DNA of 64,000 bases from contig MSJH02000698.1 of assembly GCA_001931875.2 (NCBI GenBank), positions 682,001 to 746,000 on the forward strand, read 5' to 3'. The notes below the pieces were generated by a model. It saw only the letters and a list, made by a program, of their open reading frames with translations, was not told the origin of the DNA and did not search any database. Source of the DNA: Byssochlamys sp. IMV 00236 (lineage: Eukaryota > Ascomycota > Eurotiomycetes > Eurotiales > Thermoascaceae). Position numbers and translations under genes: made by a program. Of this stretch, positions 35,354 through 46,127 are shown one piece after another. Every line of letters begins with the position of its first letter. Position 1 is the stretch's first letter.

Positions 35354-36674
35354 TCTAGAGTACAGAACGAGAGAGAAATAAAGGCAGGAAGAAGAGGAGA
35401 GAGAATGGCAGAGACGGTGAAAGAATACTTATGGTATTACACGCAGGTGGAGAGCTAGGGACTTGGCAACTTGGCAAAGCAGGCCGCCGCGAGCAGATAT
35501 GCTAGTCAACGAATTAGTTAATAGTCTAATAGTAAAATGGGAGGAAGAAAGCATCGCGATAGAAGATCCCACGGCGGAGTTCGGCTTGAATGCGCCTGCT
35601 CTGCGGCCGGTTCATCCTCAGCGGTTTCCGCGACGGGCCGAAACATGGGAGAGAATGTGGTTAGATACAGATGATTATTACCAGAATCACTGTCAAGTTT
35701 CAACAGACACCAGTATCAACGGTTATTTATTACTCTACTCTACTCTATACTTACAGGCTTATCTCGCCCTGGATCAGCATTATTGTCGGCCGGTGGAACC
35801 ACTGGGGAGGGATTGTTCTTTTCTTCCAAGCCTCTCCAGGTACGCAACAATTGTGATATGCTCGTTCTCGCCTCCTAAGCCTTCACTAGCGGGGATCCTT
35901 GGGTTCCTGCAGCCGCAATATCCGATAAGCTAACAAAACCGGCAAACTAGAACGACCGCTTCAAGCTCTCCGCATAAAAGTAGGAGCGCTGCTGGCTTAG
36001 AAGTCGTCCAACTAGCTTATGGCTCCTCGAGGCTCGTGGAGAACCAAGGTCTAGCTTCTTGGCTGTTACGGAGCAGATCTCTCTGATAATAATATTGTGA
36101 TATGCCAAGAACTATACTGGTCAAGATCAGCCTTATGATAAAGACCCGACAGAGAGGAGCATTTCAAGGAACTTTATCCGATCCCAGAATCTGAAAGTTG
36201 CGCATGTTATTGGTTATACCTTGCAGGATGCAGAAATGGCGAATTGGGATTATCTACGAAGTCCCACGGCGTCAAAGCATTGATCTTTCAGACTAAGATC
36301 GAAGCAGTTGGCAAGTCAACCACGCAAGAGCAGTGACAGCTAACTATATGCAGTCTTGGAAGATTCTGAACTTTGTACTATGTATGTAGCCTTTATGTAA
36401 AACCCAGAAACTAACTGTAAACGAGCGTTCCACGCAGATGGAGAACATGACAGAATGGCCATCCCCCCAACCCTAGGGTGAGATATTGCGCGGCTGGAAG
36501 CGTAAGTCATTCTGATTCCTAGACTAATAAATAATTGACTATACCACAGACATGCAACATTCCATTAGAGGAAAGCCTTTTCTCATCCGGTGCAACGCAA
36601 CAAAATATACTGGGAGAATCGCTAGCAAGAAGAAGGGGAAACTTATAAAAGGGGGCATCGAGTGTCTAGATTAT
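35325..36674. other. Intergenic region (1.35 kb)
   Basis: lcb4 promoter and sec26 3' flank. A plus-strand frame near 35500-35933 has no homology I recognise. A 60-codon frame without ATG at 36101-36280 has protein-like composition and may be a gene remnant. Confidence 0.45.
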
Positions 36675-39600
36675 TCACGCAGCAGTGGCCTTGAGGCCCT
36701 TGAGGGAACCCAGGCTCAAAGCCAGGCCCTGGGAACGGCTCCGTATCCGCACAAATCCGGTGATGGCGCCATCTTCACCCTCCTTCTCAATACTCAAGTT
36801 CGCCAGCGCGTCCTCGCCTGTAGGGATAGTGTTAGTTTTCAACCACAAGAGAATAGTATTACAGGGGATAGCGAAGGGTAATAGGTGTAAACATACCGAA
36901 TACGCTCCGGGCATATAAGTTAGCACTCAAGAACTGGCAGTCGCCCTTGAGCGACGCTTCAGGAGTCAGGCACGCCATGTTGGTGCTCTCCATGAGCTGC
37001 TTGAGGAACTCTCGGAGACTCTTGGCCTTGGAGTTGATGTTGACCTTGTTCTCCCATTCAAACTCGGTCCACATGGTCCTGAACTGGGTCTCGCTACAGT
37101 AGGCCGGCTGGATATAGTCCATGATGTCTGCGTGGACATCGTTCAGGATGACAACGTGCGTTTCGGTGGAGCTGGGTCCGTCATAGACGACGTTTCCGAA
37201 GATCACACCAGTATCTGTGGAAGACACCTTGACCGTAGCCTGCACGTTCAAGAAATCGCGCGGTCTCAGATTCTGAGTGGTTGGTCGCTCAACGACCTTG
37301 AGGTCTCCAAGGGTTGCGAATTCGACAGACAAGTTCTGGAGAGTCTCCGTGGTCTGGTTGACCAGCAGAACATCCAGGACGATATCGAACTGGTGGACCT
37401 TGACATAGGCCTCAGCATACACTGGATCGGAGAAACCAGTGAGCTGTACGACTCTGCTCAGCTTAGAAGAGATGTCCTCCAGAGTGGAGTCGCCACCGGT
37501 AGCCTTCGCAAGGTCGAGTTCGATCTCATCGGTGCCCTCGCCGGCGTTCTTCTTTGCCAGCTGTCTGATCGGCATGGCGTCGTCAACCTGAACGGCAGTC
37601 TTGGCCTTCTCGACAGCTTCCTTTGCTGCCCGCTTCTTCTCCTCAACCTGGACCATAGCACGGAATGCTTTCCTTGTATCCTCCAGGAATGTCGTCTCAA
37701 GCTCCTTCCTCTCCGTGAATTCGGCAAGAGAGCGAACGCAAGTCATGATGCGGTCCACAGAGTCCTCATCGATAGGGGCCTTGACAAACTGAGATTGTCC
37801 CACACGGATGATAGAGATCATGATGAGCATAGCCTCGGCGCGGAGAGCATTCGTGCGAGCAGAATCTTCAGAGACTTCGGAATGACGCATCACCAACTTT
37901 GTCAACGTAGATGAAAGAACAGTTGCCAGGTAATAGTCGCCATCGAGAATGAGCTGTCTCAGCGGTGGCTTCTGAGCAGCCTTCACAGCTTCGAGCTTAG
38001 CTGCTGCTGCGGATTGGCTGGTAAGAGCACTCTCTGTGGCATATGTGCCATCGGCCAAAACTTTTCTTGAGCCTGTAGGAGCAGCCTTCGGGTGGCCGTT
38101 GACCTGTTCCTTCAAAGCTGCACTTTCATCAGGAACTTCCTCGAGCAGCCGCTGTTCGGAGGCCAAAATTGGAATCTCTCCAAGAGAGGCACGGATTCGC
38201 TTCCACGCTTCCCGGATATCGGTAGCCTCCAGTGAATATTCTCCAATGACCCAGAGGACTCCACGGTATACCTTTCCGGCGCGCACTTCGCTGAGAGTAG
38301 AAACGAGGCGCTCAATGATTGATGCTCGTAGCTTGGGGAATTTCTCGACAACTTCCTTGACAAAGGAGATGACGTCCACGGCAGAATTGTTGTTGAAATC
38401 GACAATGAAATCCATGAGGAGATCAACGACGCTAGCAGCTATTTCGGAGAACTTGATGGCGCACTGGTGGATGGACTGGATCAAGAGTTGACGGTACTCG
38501 GAGTTCTGAAACTATCGTCAGCCACCGATTCTGCAACACACTGGCCTGACCTACCTTCTCATATTGTTCATCAACAGTCTTGGCAAGTTCCTTCTTGAGA
38601 AGCATGACAATCTCTTCGACATTCTTGCTTGAAACCATCTCCAGAGCGATTCCCAGAGCCTTTCGACGAACATCAATGTCAGGGCTCGAAAGGACACGCA
38701 GAATCTCCATTGTCAGATCATCTAGAACACCCTCATTCTTGATTCTTAGTTGATCAACTCTGTCGAGAACGATAAGCTTCACGTTGTTGTCTGCCTCCTT
38801 GATGCTAAGCTCGATCAACTTCGACGCAGCCGCCTTCACAGCAACGGGGTTGCTCGTAAGAGCAGTCAAAGATGTCGCAGCTTCGTAGATGACCGTGCTC
38901 GCAGACGCCTCAAGAAGGTCGAAGATCAAGCGGAGATATCTCGCCTACACCTTATTAGCTTCCAGTCACTTTGTATCTTCCTCCAGACAATCCCACCTTG
39001 TTCTGAGAATTTTGGACAGCATCCTTTCTGATGAACTCGAGTTCCACTAGCTGTAGCAATTCATCGGTATTCGGGATGCTGTCAAATGTAGAGCTAAGAT
39101 ATTCGAGCGCACCCTGGTGGCTGATGGACATGAGAGCCGCGAATGCATTGCGCTTGCAGGTGTGGTCGGTCTCCGTGCCAAGGAACGTTTGAATTAATTC
39201 GGGGGCATCTGGGATCAAAGATTCCGAGTGCTGGTAAATGGAAGCGATAGCCCAGACGGCATTCTTACGCACATAGGCGTGGCGGTGTTCCAGACACGAG
39301 CGCGCAGAGGACAGGAGAGGCTCGATGAGTTCGGGCTCGCGAAGCTTGCAAAGGAATCGAAGAGTGTTGCCACGAACGTACTCGTTGGGGTGTTGGAGGT
39401 CGTTCCGGATTCCGTTACTGCAGTCCTAGGTCAGGGATTGTTGTCCGCACGGCGGGGGAGGGAGACGGATGTCAGGGTCAGCCTTACCAGACCAAGATCA
39501 TCTCCTGCTTCAACCTGCCATTGGCATCAAGTTTCGGGCAGATCTCATAGTAGAAGTATAGCAGCTTCTTCAGAGGCTTGCTCTTTGAGGGCATGACGAA

Positions 39601-39792
39601 ACGGATAATGTGCATGAGCAACTGAGGCATCGGGTCGCCATTGAGCATGACGGTGATAACCTTCCGCATGGTTTCGAGTTTCGATTCATCGGTGCCTTTT
39701 TCCAACTGCGTCTTCAGCTCCTGCAATGAGGGCTGGTCTGCAGTGTTGTCCATGTGGACCAAACTGTATGCGTTATCCAGAAACGACGCCAT
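36675..39792 (-). CDS. sec26: Coatomer beta subunit (beta-COP, Sec26)
   Basis: Core subunit of the COPI coat that drives retrograde Golgi-to-ER and intra-Golgi traffic. Five exons fit in phase: 39792-39488, 39417-38997, 38944-38555, 38505-36897 and 36817-36675, giving 955 aa, the usual length. The N-terminal adaptin-like HEAT solenoid shows [59 protein letters not shown] and [16 protein letters not shown]. The C-terminal appendage includes [20 protein letters not shown] and [19 protein letters not shown]. The last exon adds the conserved end with [19 protein letters not shown]. It is divergent from mago across 376 bp, so an early secretory gene and an RNA gene share a promoter region. Confidence 0.97.
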
Positions 39793-40168
39793 GGTGGGCA
39801 GTTATTGACAGGACGGCCGCTGTAAAGGGTGACGGAGGCGCTGATTGTTGTCGGGGTCAGCATCGAGTGATGGTTTCATGGGGAGACAGTAGAAATTACC
39901 AATTAAAGGCCCCTCGACTCAGGGACACACGGTAGAGGCAGTCACAATGTACCAATACCCCTCAACTACCGTATGTTCATCAGCGCGCTCGTAAACGACC
40001 TACTTAGAGTCCGGACGGTCAACTTGTCCATTTGCGCGGCGGAGCCCCAAGCTGTCGGAGTGTGTGGATGACTAAGCCGCCGGGACGCGACAGGCACGGG
40101 GAATGATCTTCCCCGCCAAAGTGAGCAGACTCGAGACGGCTCTTTGTTGTCTATTCAGGCTTCTCACC
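39793..40168. promoter_or_regulatory. Shared divergent promoter sec26/mago
   Basis: 376 bp between opposite start codons, GC-richer than neighbouring gaps. No clear TATA box. Confidence 0.6.
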
Positions 40169-40976
40169 ATGTCGAACTCGGATCTGAACGAGCCTTTCTA
40201 TGTGCGCTACTAGTAAGGAACCCCCGTGTGGCCCAGGTTTCCTCAGCTGCTGACACTCCTGCAGCTCAGGTCACTCTGGGCGATTTGGACATGAATTCCT
40301 AGGTATGGGCAACCCAACCACTGCTAGTATTTATATATGCTCATGTCGTTCCAGAGTTTGATTTCCGTACCCTCGGCGACGGCCGCAGTGCGTCTGCCCG
40401 ATATGCGAACAACTCGAACTACCGCAATGACTCCCTCATCCGCAAAGAGAGTAAGCTGCAAGCACCGGGCCGCGAAGAGTGGTGGTATTAACGGAAACGA
40501 CAGTGTGTGTCGGTTCCCTCCTGATACAGGAGATCAAGCGCATCATCAAGGATAGTGAGATCATGAAGTACGTTTTGGAGCCCCCCATATACAATATGGT
40601 GCTAAGAACCGGACAGGGAAGACGACTCGAAGTGGCCCCAGAAGAACAAGGATGGCCGCCAGGAACTGGAGATTAGACTTGGAAATGAGCATATCTCCTT
40701 TGAGGTAATCCTTCGTGGACCGTGGTGACCCAGATGCAGGTAACCGGAGCTGACAAACGATCACTGATACAGACCGCGAAAATCGGCTCTCTGGTCGACG
40801 TGACCGAGTCTGCAGACCCCGAGGGACTGCGCGTCTTCTACTACCTCGTACAGGACCTCAAGGCTCTTGTCTTTTCCCTTATTTCCTTGCATTTCAAGGT
40901 GGGTGGGACATCTTATGATACATCGCTGAATCTCTTATCTAACAAGCACTTCGCGCCACAGATCAAGCCTATCTAA
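40169..40976 (+). CDS. mago: Mago nashi, exon junction complex core protein
   Basis: Forms the Mago-Y14 heterodimer of the exon junction complex deposited on spliced mRNA. The gene is split into seven exons: 40169-40212, 40265-40302, 40355-40450, 40504-40567, 40617-40704, 40773-40898 and 40962-40976. They join in phase to give 156 aa. Landmarks are [85 protein letters not shown] and [23 protein letters not shown], ending HFKIKPI. The last exon is only 15 nt (Ile-Lys-Pro-Ile-stop). No single frame shows the whole gene. Length and sequence are near the very conserved family standard. Confidence 0.95.
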
Positions 40977-41924
40977 ACGTCACCTCGCCGCATATCTGGT
41001 GGATCAACTTGGTGGGAACTGGTACAGGAGTTTGTCTCGCGAAATAGTATTCTTTTGATGACAAAAAAGGGAAGAGCTTGTACTTCTACGTAACGACTTA
41101 AATGCAACATCTAATTAGGTTTTCCATATCAATACGTGCACCTTGGTCATAGTAATGTCATACGTTTCTGCTGTGTATTGCATGGTAGTTGGTAGAAGCG
41201 CCTTCGATCGAACAGTATTCAAGCCGGTATATTATTCGTACTGGGGTTGCAGTTGTCTGACACTAGCCTTTGGCCTAGGCGGTTACAGTTTACTTGCATA
41301 TGCTAAGGGTCAGTATCTTTTCGGGCCTTCTTCACCATATAAAGACCACGAACCGCTTGGAGCCGGGAGGCCCAATGGCTTTATCAAAGGGGTTTCCGTG
41401 TATATATATATATATATATATATTTATATTTCTCGGTCACTAGCGGCTACAGAGCAGATAGCCTGTCGGTAACTAGCATCCTATGGTATTAAACGCTTCC
41501 TTGAACAATTCAACCTGGTGTGGTCTGCTTTCTGTGTATACCTATCTTTGCCATCTTTGCTATCTGCTACTATCTGGGTGGACGGTGTATATTGGGGCAT
41601 TGCGGGGAGTGCCGTTAACCTATAAGTTACTCCACTTCTTCTCCATATAAATATTTTTTTTCTTCCGACAGGATAAGTCGCTAGATACTGCTTGACACTT
41701 ACACTCTCGCGGCACCCTCTTCAGATACTCCAATTGCGCAACAGATAATGTTATCTCTTCTGATATTTCTTGAGCCTGAGACTAACGATTCCCAGCTAAA
41801 TGTTTTACAAAGAGACTGGATGTCGAATCGTGCCGTTCAAATTTCGATCTCATGCCCTGGAAAACGTGCATCAATAATCAGGTTGGAAACAAGTCAGTGT
41901 TGGCGGAACAAGGCTTACAAATGT
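40977..41924. other. Intergenic region (0.95 kb)
   Basis: mago 3' flank and tRNA upstream region. It contains (TA)11 at 41401-41422. No gene is recognised; the frame at 41143-41472 is broken low-complexity sequence running into the TA tract. Confidence 0.5.
41401..41422. repeat. (TA)11 microsatellite
   Basis: Eleven TA units. Confidence 0.95.
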
Positions 41925-42012
41925 AGTCCTGTAGCTCAGTCGGTTAGAGCCTGAAGCTTATAGGTACATATTAGTATCTTCAAGGTCGGGGGTTCGATCC
42001 CCCCCAGGACTA
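41925..42012 (+). tRNA. tI(UAU): tRNA-Ile, anticodon UAU, with a 14-nt intron
   Basis: The cloverleaf folds cleanly. The acceptor stem AGTCCTG pairs with CAGGACT (42005-42011). The D-arm is GCTC...GAGC. The anticodon stem TGAAG (41952-41956) pairs with CTTCA (41978-41982). The T-arm is GGGGG TTCGATC CCCCC, and the discriminator is A (42012). The anticodon loop starts C-T-TAT-A, giving anticodon UAU, which reads the rare isoleucine codon AUA. An intron GGTACATATTAGTA (41963-41976) follows the base after the anticodon, the standard position. A T6 run at 42017-42022 is a good RNA polymerase III terminator. Fungal tRNA-Ile(UAU) genes are known to carry introns, which supports the call. Confidence 0.94.
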
Positions 42013-42599
42013 ACTCTTTTTTCTTTCTCGGTGGGATGCGAGAAACCTCTTTTTCATTTTTTGGCAGATGGAGCAATTAATTAATTGATGAATTAACCTC
42101 GAGTAGTTCACATAACCAAGTGGAGTCTAAAGCCTGGAACATCACGGCGCCATCACCAATTGCGGATGCAGGCTGGTCTCTGCTGTAAGTGTATCACCGG
42201 GCTGAATTGGATGGCAAGCACAATCTGATACAGACAATGAACGAGCCCACAAACCAGTCCCCAAGTATTTATATTTATATTGCATTTATGATATGATATT
42301 ATCCTCCCTCCCCAGACCTCAGCATCTCCCCAACACCCTCGAGCCTGCTTGTTCAGTTTGGCGGCTTCTCGTTCGCCTTCCCCGCGATCGCATGACCAGG
42401 AGCGGCTCTTATCCTCTTCGGGCAGTGCGTCTCTTGCCCGTCGTCACTTGTCAAAGACTTGCACATCCTCGACCGTGAAAAGCCCCCTTCTGCTCCTTCT
42501 CCCTTGTCATTGGTATTGCGTTTCTCCCCTTTGTAAATCCCATCCTCTCATCCCCCTTTTATCCCGGCTTCCGATGTCATCACTGCCCTAGTTGCCTCG
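42013..42599. other. Intergenic: tRNA 3' flank and vid24 promoter
   Basis: C/T-rich from about 42300 to 42560, as in many fungal promoters. No other gene is seen. Confidence 0.5.
42017..42022 (+). terminator. Pol III terminator of tRNA-Ile(UAU)
   Basis: T6 run five bases after the tRNA discriminator base. Confidence 0.85.
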
Positions 42600-43793
42600 A
42601 TGCCGACACCCAGCGACAGGACGCCGCAGTTGACAGCCACACCGCTTGCCGAGGAATTGTCCGCCCATTCGACGTGCCCGCCAGAGAGTGATCGGATACC
42701 TGCGTGGAGAGCAGCACCAGAAGAGCGCATCGTCGCTGATAATAATCCAGGCAATGGTGGCATGCCAGAGAGCAGCGCTCCGGCGCAATCGACCTTGAGG
42801 AGTCGGGTTGACGGCGTGGCAGAACCCGTCGCGATGCCTCGGGAGATTGACGCAACCACAGCATCCTCTATCAAAAGGATGCCACAGTCTGAAGAGGAAG
42901 CCGTGCTGGGCACCTCCAGCCCAGCAAGCGTCTCCTCAGAGGCCAAGGAGGAACAATCGACTCCGACAGCGGCGCAATCGTCATCAATGACCGCGCCTTC
43001 CGCCACCTCGTCTCTCAGCTACGAGTTTTCCAATATCCGAGTGCGTTGCGCAGCATGGTGTATATGTGATCCCTTTGGCTAACTAGATCAGCTCCTACCA
43101 AATCATTCATCGTCCTTTCTTCGTGCGGGAAGCAAGTTCGTCGGAACCCAGCAGTCTGACCGCCAAGTCTACAATGTAGATGTGGAGATTAAGCATGTCG
43201 ACATGGCCGAATCGTACCTCTGCGGTTACTTACGCATACAAGGTTGGTTAATCCATCGATGTGTGACATTCGCAGTTCTGTTGAAAGCTGACCGTTGCGG
43301 TGACAACTTAGGGTTGACGGAGGATCATCCTACCTTGACTACTTTCTTTGAAGGAGAGATCATCGGGACCAAGCATACCTTTCAGACGCGACACGAAGCA
43401 TGGGGTGCGACAGAAAAGACCGATATGCAGCACTGGGCTAGATTCCCCGCGTGGCGGCCCCTTGCCAAACAGGCAAAGAGACCAGACTTCAGCTACCGCA
43501 ACTTCGCCCAGCGTGAACATATTTTTATGAGGTGGAAGGAGTATTTTTTGGTGCCTGACCACCGGGTGCGGACGATATCCGGTGCTAGCTTCGAGGGGTT
43601 CTACTATATCTGTTTCAACCAGGTAGAAGGGACCGTCAGCGGTATCTATTTCCATGCGAAAAGCGAGAAGTATGTATTGATCCCAACATGTCTTGATCGC
43701 AGACGCTAACATTGCAATACCTGTAGATACCAGCAGCTCGAACTGAAACATGTCGAGGATCATGGTTGTCTTCCCGCTATCGAATTTCGTTGA
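42600..43793 (+). CDS. vid24: GID/CTLH ubiquitin ligase substrate receptor Vid24/Gid4
   Basis: Substrate receptor of the GID E3 ligase, which recognises N-terminal proline degrons on gluconeogenic enzymes after glucose returns. Exons 42600-43040, 43092-43242, 43312-43669 and 43727-43793 join in phase to give 338 aa. About 150 residues of Ser/Pro/Glu-rich N-terminal extension precede the beta-barrel domain: GSKFVGTQQSDRQVYNV, VEIKHVDMAESYLCGYLRIQG, LTEDHPTLTTFFEGEIIG, WGATEKTDMQHWARFPAW, FMRWKEYFLVPDH, ISGASFEGFYYICFN and GIYFHAKSEKYQQLELKHV. The first intron is the least certain; 43041-43091 has GTGCGT, a CTAAC branch site and an AG in phase. The second intron (69 nt) is a multiple of three without a stop. 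Confidence 0.92.
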
Positions 43794-45151
43794 GCTTCGC
43801 AGGTGCTTCTCAGGTGCTCCTTGTGAGCTCTGTATGACCCCTTGGTACGACAGTATTTAATCAATCACGACGCTGGATAGGTAACTGTCCGCAATTTCTT
43901 GTACATTTCCGGAGGAATTGACGAGATGATGTCCGGTCATCCTCATGCCTTTTTTTACTTCTTTTGAGTTCGGCCATCCATTGAATCACCATTCGATTAC
44001 GGCTGGCCGTCCGGAACCCATGGGTCTTTTATTCCCAAGATGGCGCCGTCGTCCACATACCCTGGTACATGCAGAAAACTAGACCTTGTCGCCCAGTTGT
44101 CTAGATATATGCCCTCCCCTGCGGTCGTCGACATCCTGTTTTATTGCGTCACGATTTATGTCTTTTTTGTCGGTCATTTCATCTCACGAGATCTATTCTC
44201 CAGGTATCGGCGTCCCAACCTCTTTTCCTGTTCTTCCTCATATGGTATCCAAGTTGTTGCATCCGACGATTACCAAGCGCTGGGATTGTTGTGAATGTTT
44301 CTACCGGCAGGGTCAAGCCTTTTCTGTTTCTAGGGGCATTATCATCGGTATAGGTTCAACAATCCAAACTCGGTCTTTTCCGGTGTTTTTTCTTTAATCC
44401 TTCATTCAGCGTTAAAGCTTGATTATACGATGCGACAATCTAACGGGTTGATGGTATAGTCACTAGACCAGACGTAAAGCCTTGCCTGGAATTTGGGATA
44501 TGAGTAAATCAGTCTTGCTCCTTAGTGATCTTTAGGATTAATCTATTGTTATTTATCCAAAGAATATCCTTGAATAAGTCGTGATTGATAGTGCTACTTG
44601 TCCTATCCCATTGGTCAAAATCAGCGACGGAACTACTTCCAGTGCACACAGGAACCTGACCGACAACAATTATACGGACTATAAGGATGCTTGAAATATA
44701 TCTAATGACCGGACAATGTTTTCTAAGATATATAATTCATATCCTTCACTTTTTACCCAAGAGGCTTATTTATTTATCTATTGCATGAATAAGAAACAGA
44801 AGAATCCCCCCCCCAAAATACGAATAATTAGCACATGTGAGATAAATATAGTCTTCTCCTCGTGCCTTGGTATGTTATGTTAAGGTAAGAAGCATACATT
44901 AATCCTATGTTAAAAAATAAAAAATAAAAATAATTAAAATAAGAAACATGTTCCCAGATCCAAGTCTGGCTTTAGTTAGATATTATATAGCAGATGCGGT
45001 AACTATGTATTTATTACTGCTCTGGACGCCCTCGATTGGAGAAAATCAAGAATAACGGCTGAAAAAATATATAAATAAATTATACTTGAATGAAGGACGA
45101 GACCAATTGGAAATAATAATATCCACATATCTTGTTTCTTTTTACCCTTCT
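43794..45151. other. Intergenic region (1.36 kb)
   Basis: No gene is recognised. A/T-rich from 44660 to 45080, with a C10 run near 44806-44815. A plus-strand frame at 44040-44294 has hydrophobic content but no start context or homology I can support. Confidence 0.5.
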
Positions 45152-46127
45152 TCACAGGAGGGAACCAAGAGCAATGCAAGGAAGGCCAAGAGCAATGAGA
45201 CCGGTGGCCTCGGACGGGCTGTTCTGGCAGCATGCGACGTTCTGTTTGCACTGGGAGTCGAGGGAGTCCTGGACACCAACACCGATGATGTTGACTGATT
45301 CGTTTATTTATTTGTTAGATTCATGCTTTTTTTTTCGGTTATACTATATATGAATAAGGATGGGGGGGAAACTTACGGTCGAGAGGTAGCTTGCTGCACT
45401 GGTCGAAGAGACCGAGACCCTCGGAACCGGAGCCGCCGCCAATGAGGCCAGAGAGAAGACCACCCAGGATACCAGAGTCGATGTTGGTGGTGTCACCGGA
45501 GTAGGTGGCCTTGTTGCAGCAGGACAAGACCGTGTTTTCACCGCAGACAGTCTGGCCCTGCTGGACGGTGATGGTGCTGTTCACAGGATAGCGGATAGGA
45601 TCAGGGTTTGCAGACGGGACGGGCGTGTAGGCAGGAGTTGAGCTCGAGGCAGGGTAAGTGGTTCCGGCAGCAGTTTTGGTCCACGAGTTCACCACTTGAG
45701 AGACACTGGTGGAAGGCGAGATAGTGGGAGCGCTTAATAAGGTCGTTAGTTATATATAAATCTTTCCTTTGCCAGAAGTTGTATATTCGAGGGAATATAC
45801 TTACGCAATAACCGTCTCAGTCTCAGTTTCGGTTTCAGTCGTCGTGATAGTAGTCGTGCTGGTCGCATAAGTGTTCACAATGACCGTGGTTGGGGCGTTG
45901 GTAACGCTGTAGGTAATGTCGTTGTAGATGGTAAGGACAGTGTTGGATTCGCAGTAAGTGCTGATGTAGACGGGGTCAACGATAATGACCTTCACGACCT
46001 TGACAACTCCACCGCCTGGGGCAACGCAAGCATTGTGGTGACCACGCTTTGCGACATCGTTGACCGCAGCACCGAAGACAGGGACGCTGCCCAGGAGGGG
46101 GATGGCGAGGATGCTTCCGAATCTCAT
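45152..46127 (-). CDS. Class I hydrophobin, long form
   Basis: Secreted amphipathic protein that assembles at cell-wall/air interfaces such as conidial surfaces. Exons 46127-45805, 45732-45377 and 45294-45152 join in phase to give 273 aa. A signal peptide ([20 protein letters not shown]) is followed by a Kex2-like KR. The C-terminal half carries the eight-cysteine signature C-x7-CC-x39-C-x21-C-x5-CC-x16-C, with [25 protein letters not shown] and QCKQNVACC; this is class I spacing. Unusual for the family is a 150-residue N-terminal region with a Thr-rich and alternating Thr-Glu stretch ([16 protein letters not shown]) and two extra cysteines. It resembles the long DewA-like hydrophobins of Aspergillus more than short RodA types. 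The 2.1 kb upstream gap suggests developmental regulation, which is inference. Confidence 0.93.

Noticed and set aside
35463..35933. 156-codon plus-strand frame
   Set aside because: It opens without an ATG, shows no recognisable domain, and runs through simple TACTC repeats.
44040..44294. 84-codon plus-strand frame with a hydrophobic stretch
   Set aside because: Overlapping frames on the same strand are equally open, and nothing supports coding.
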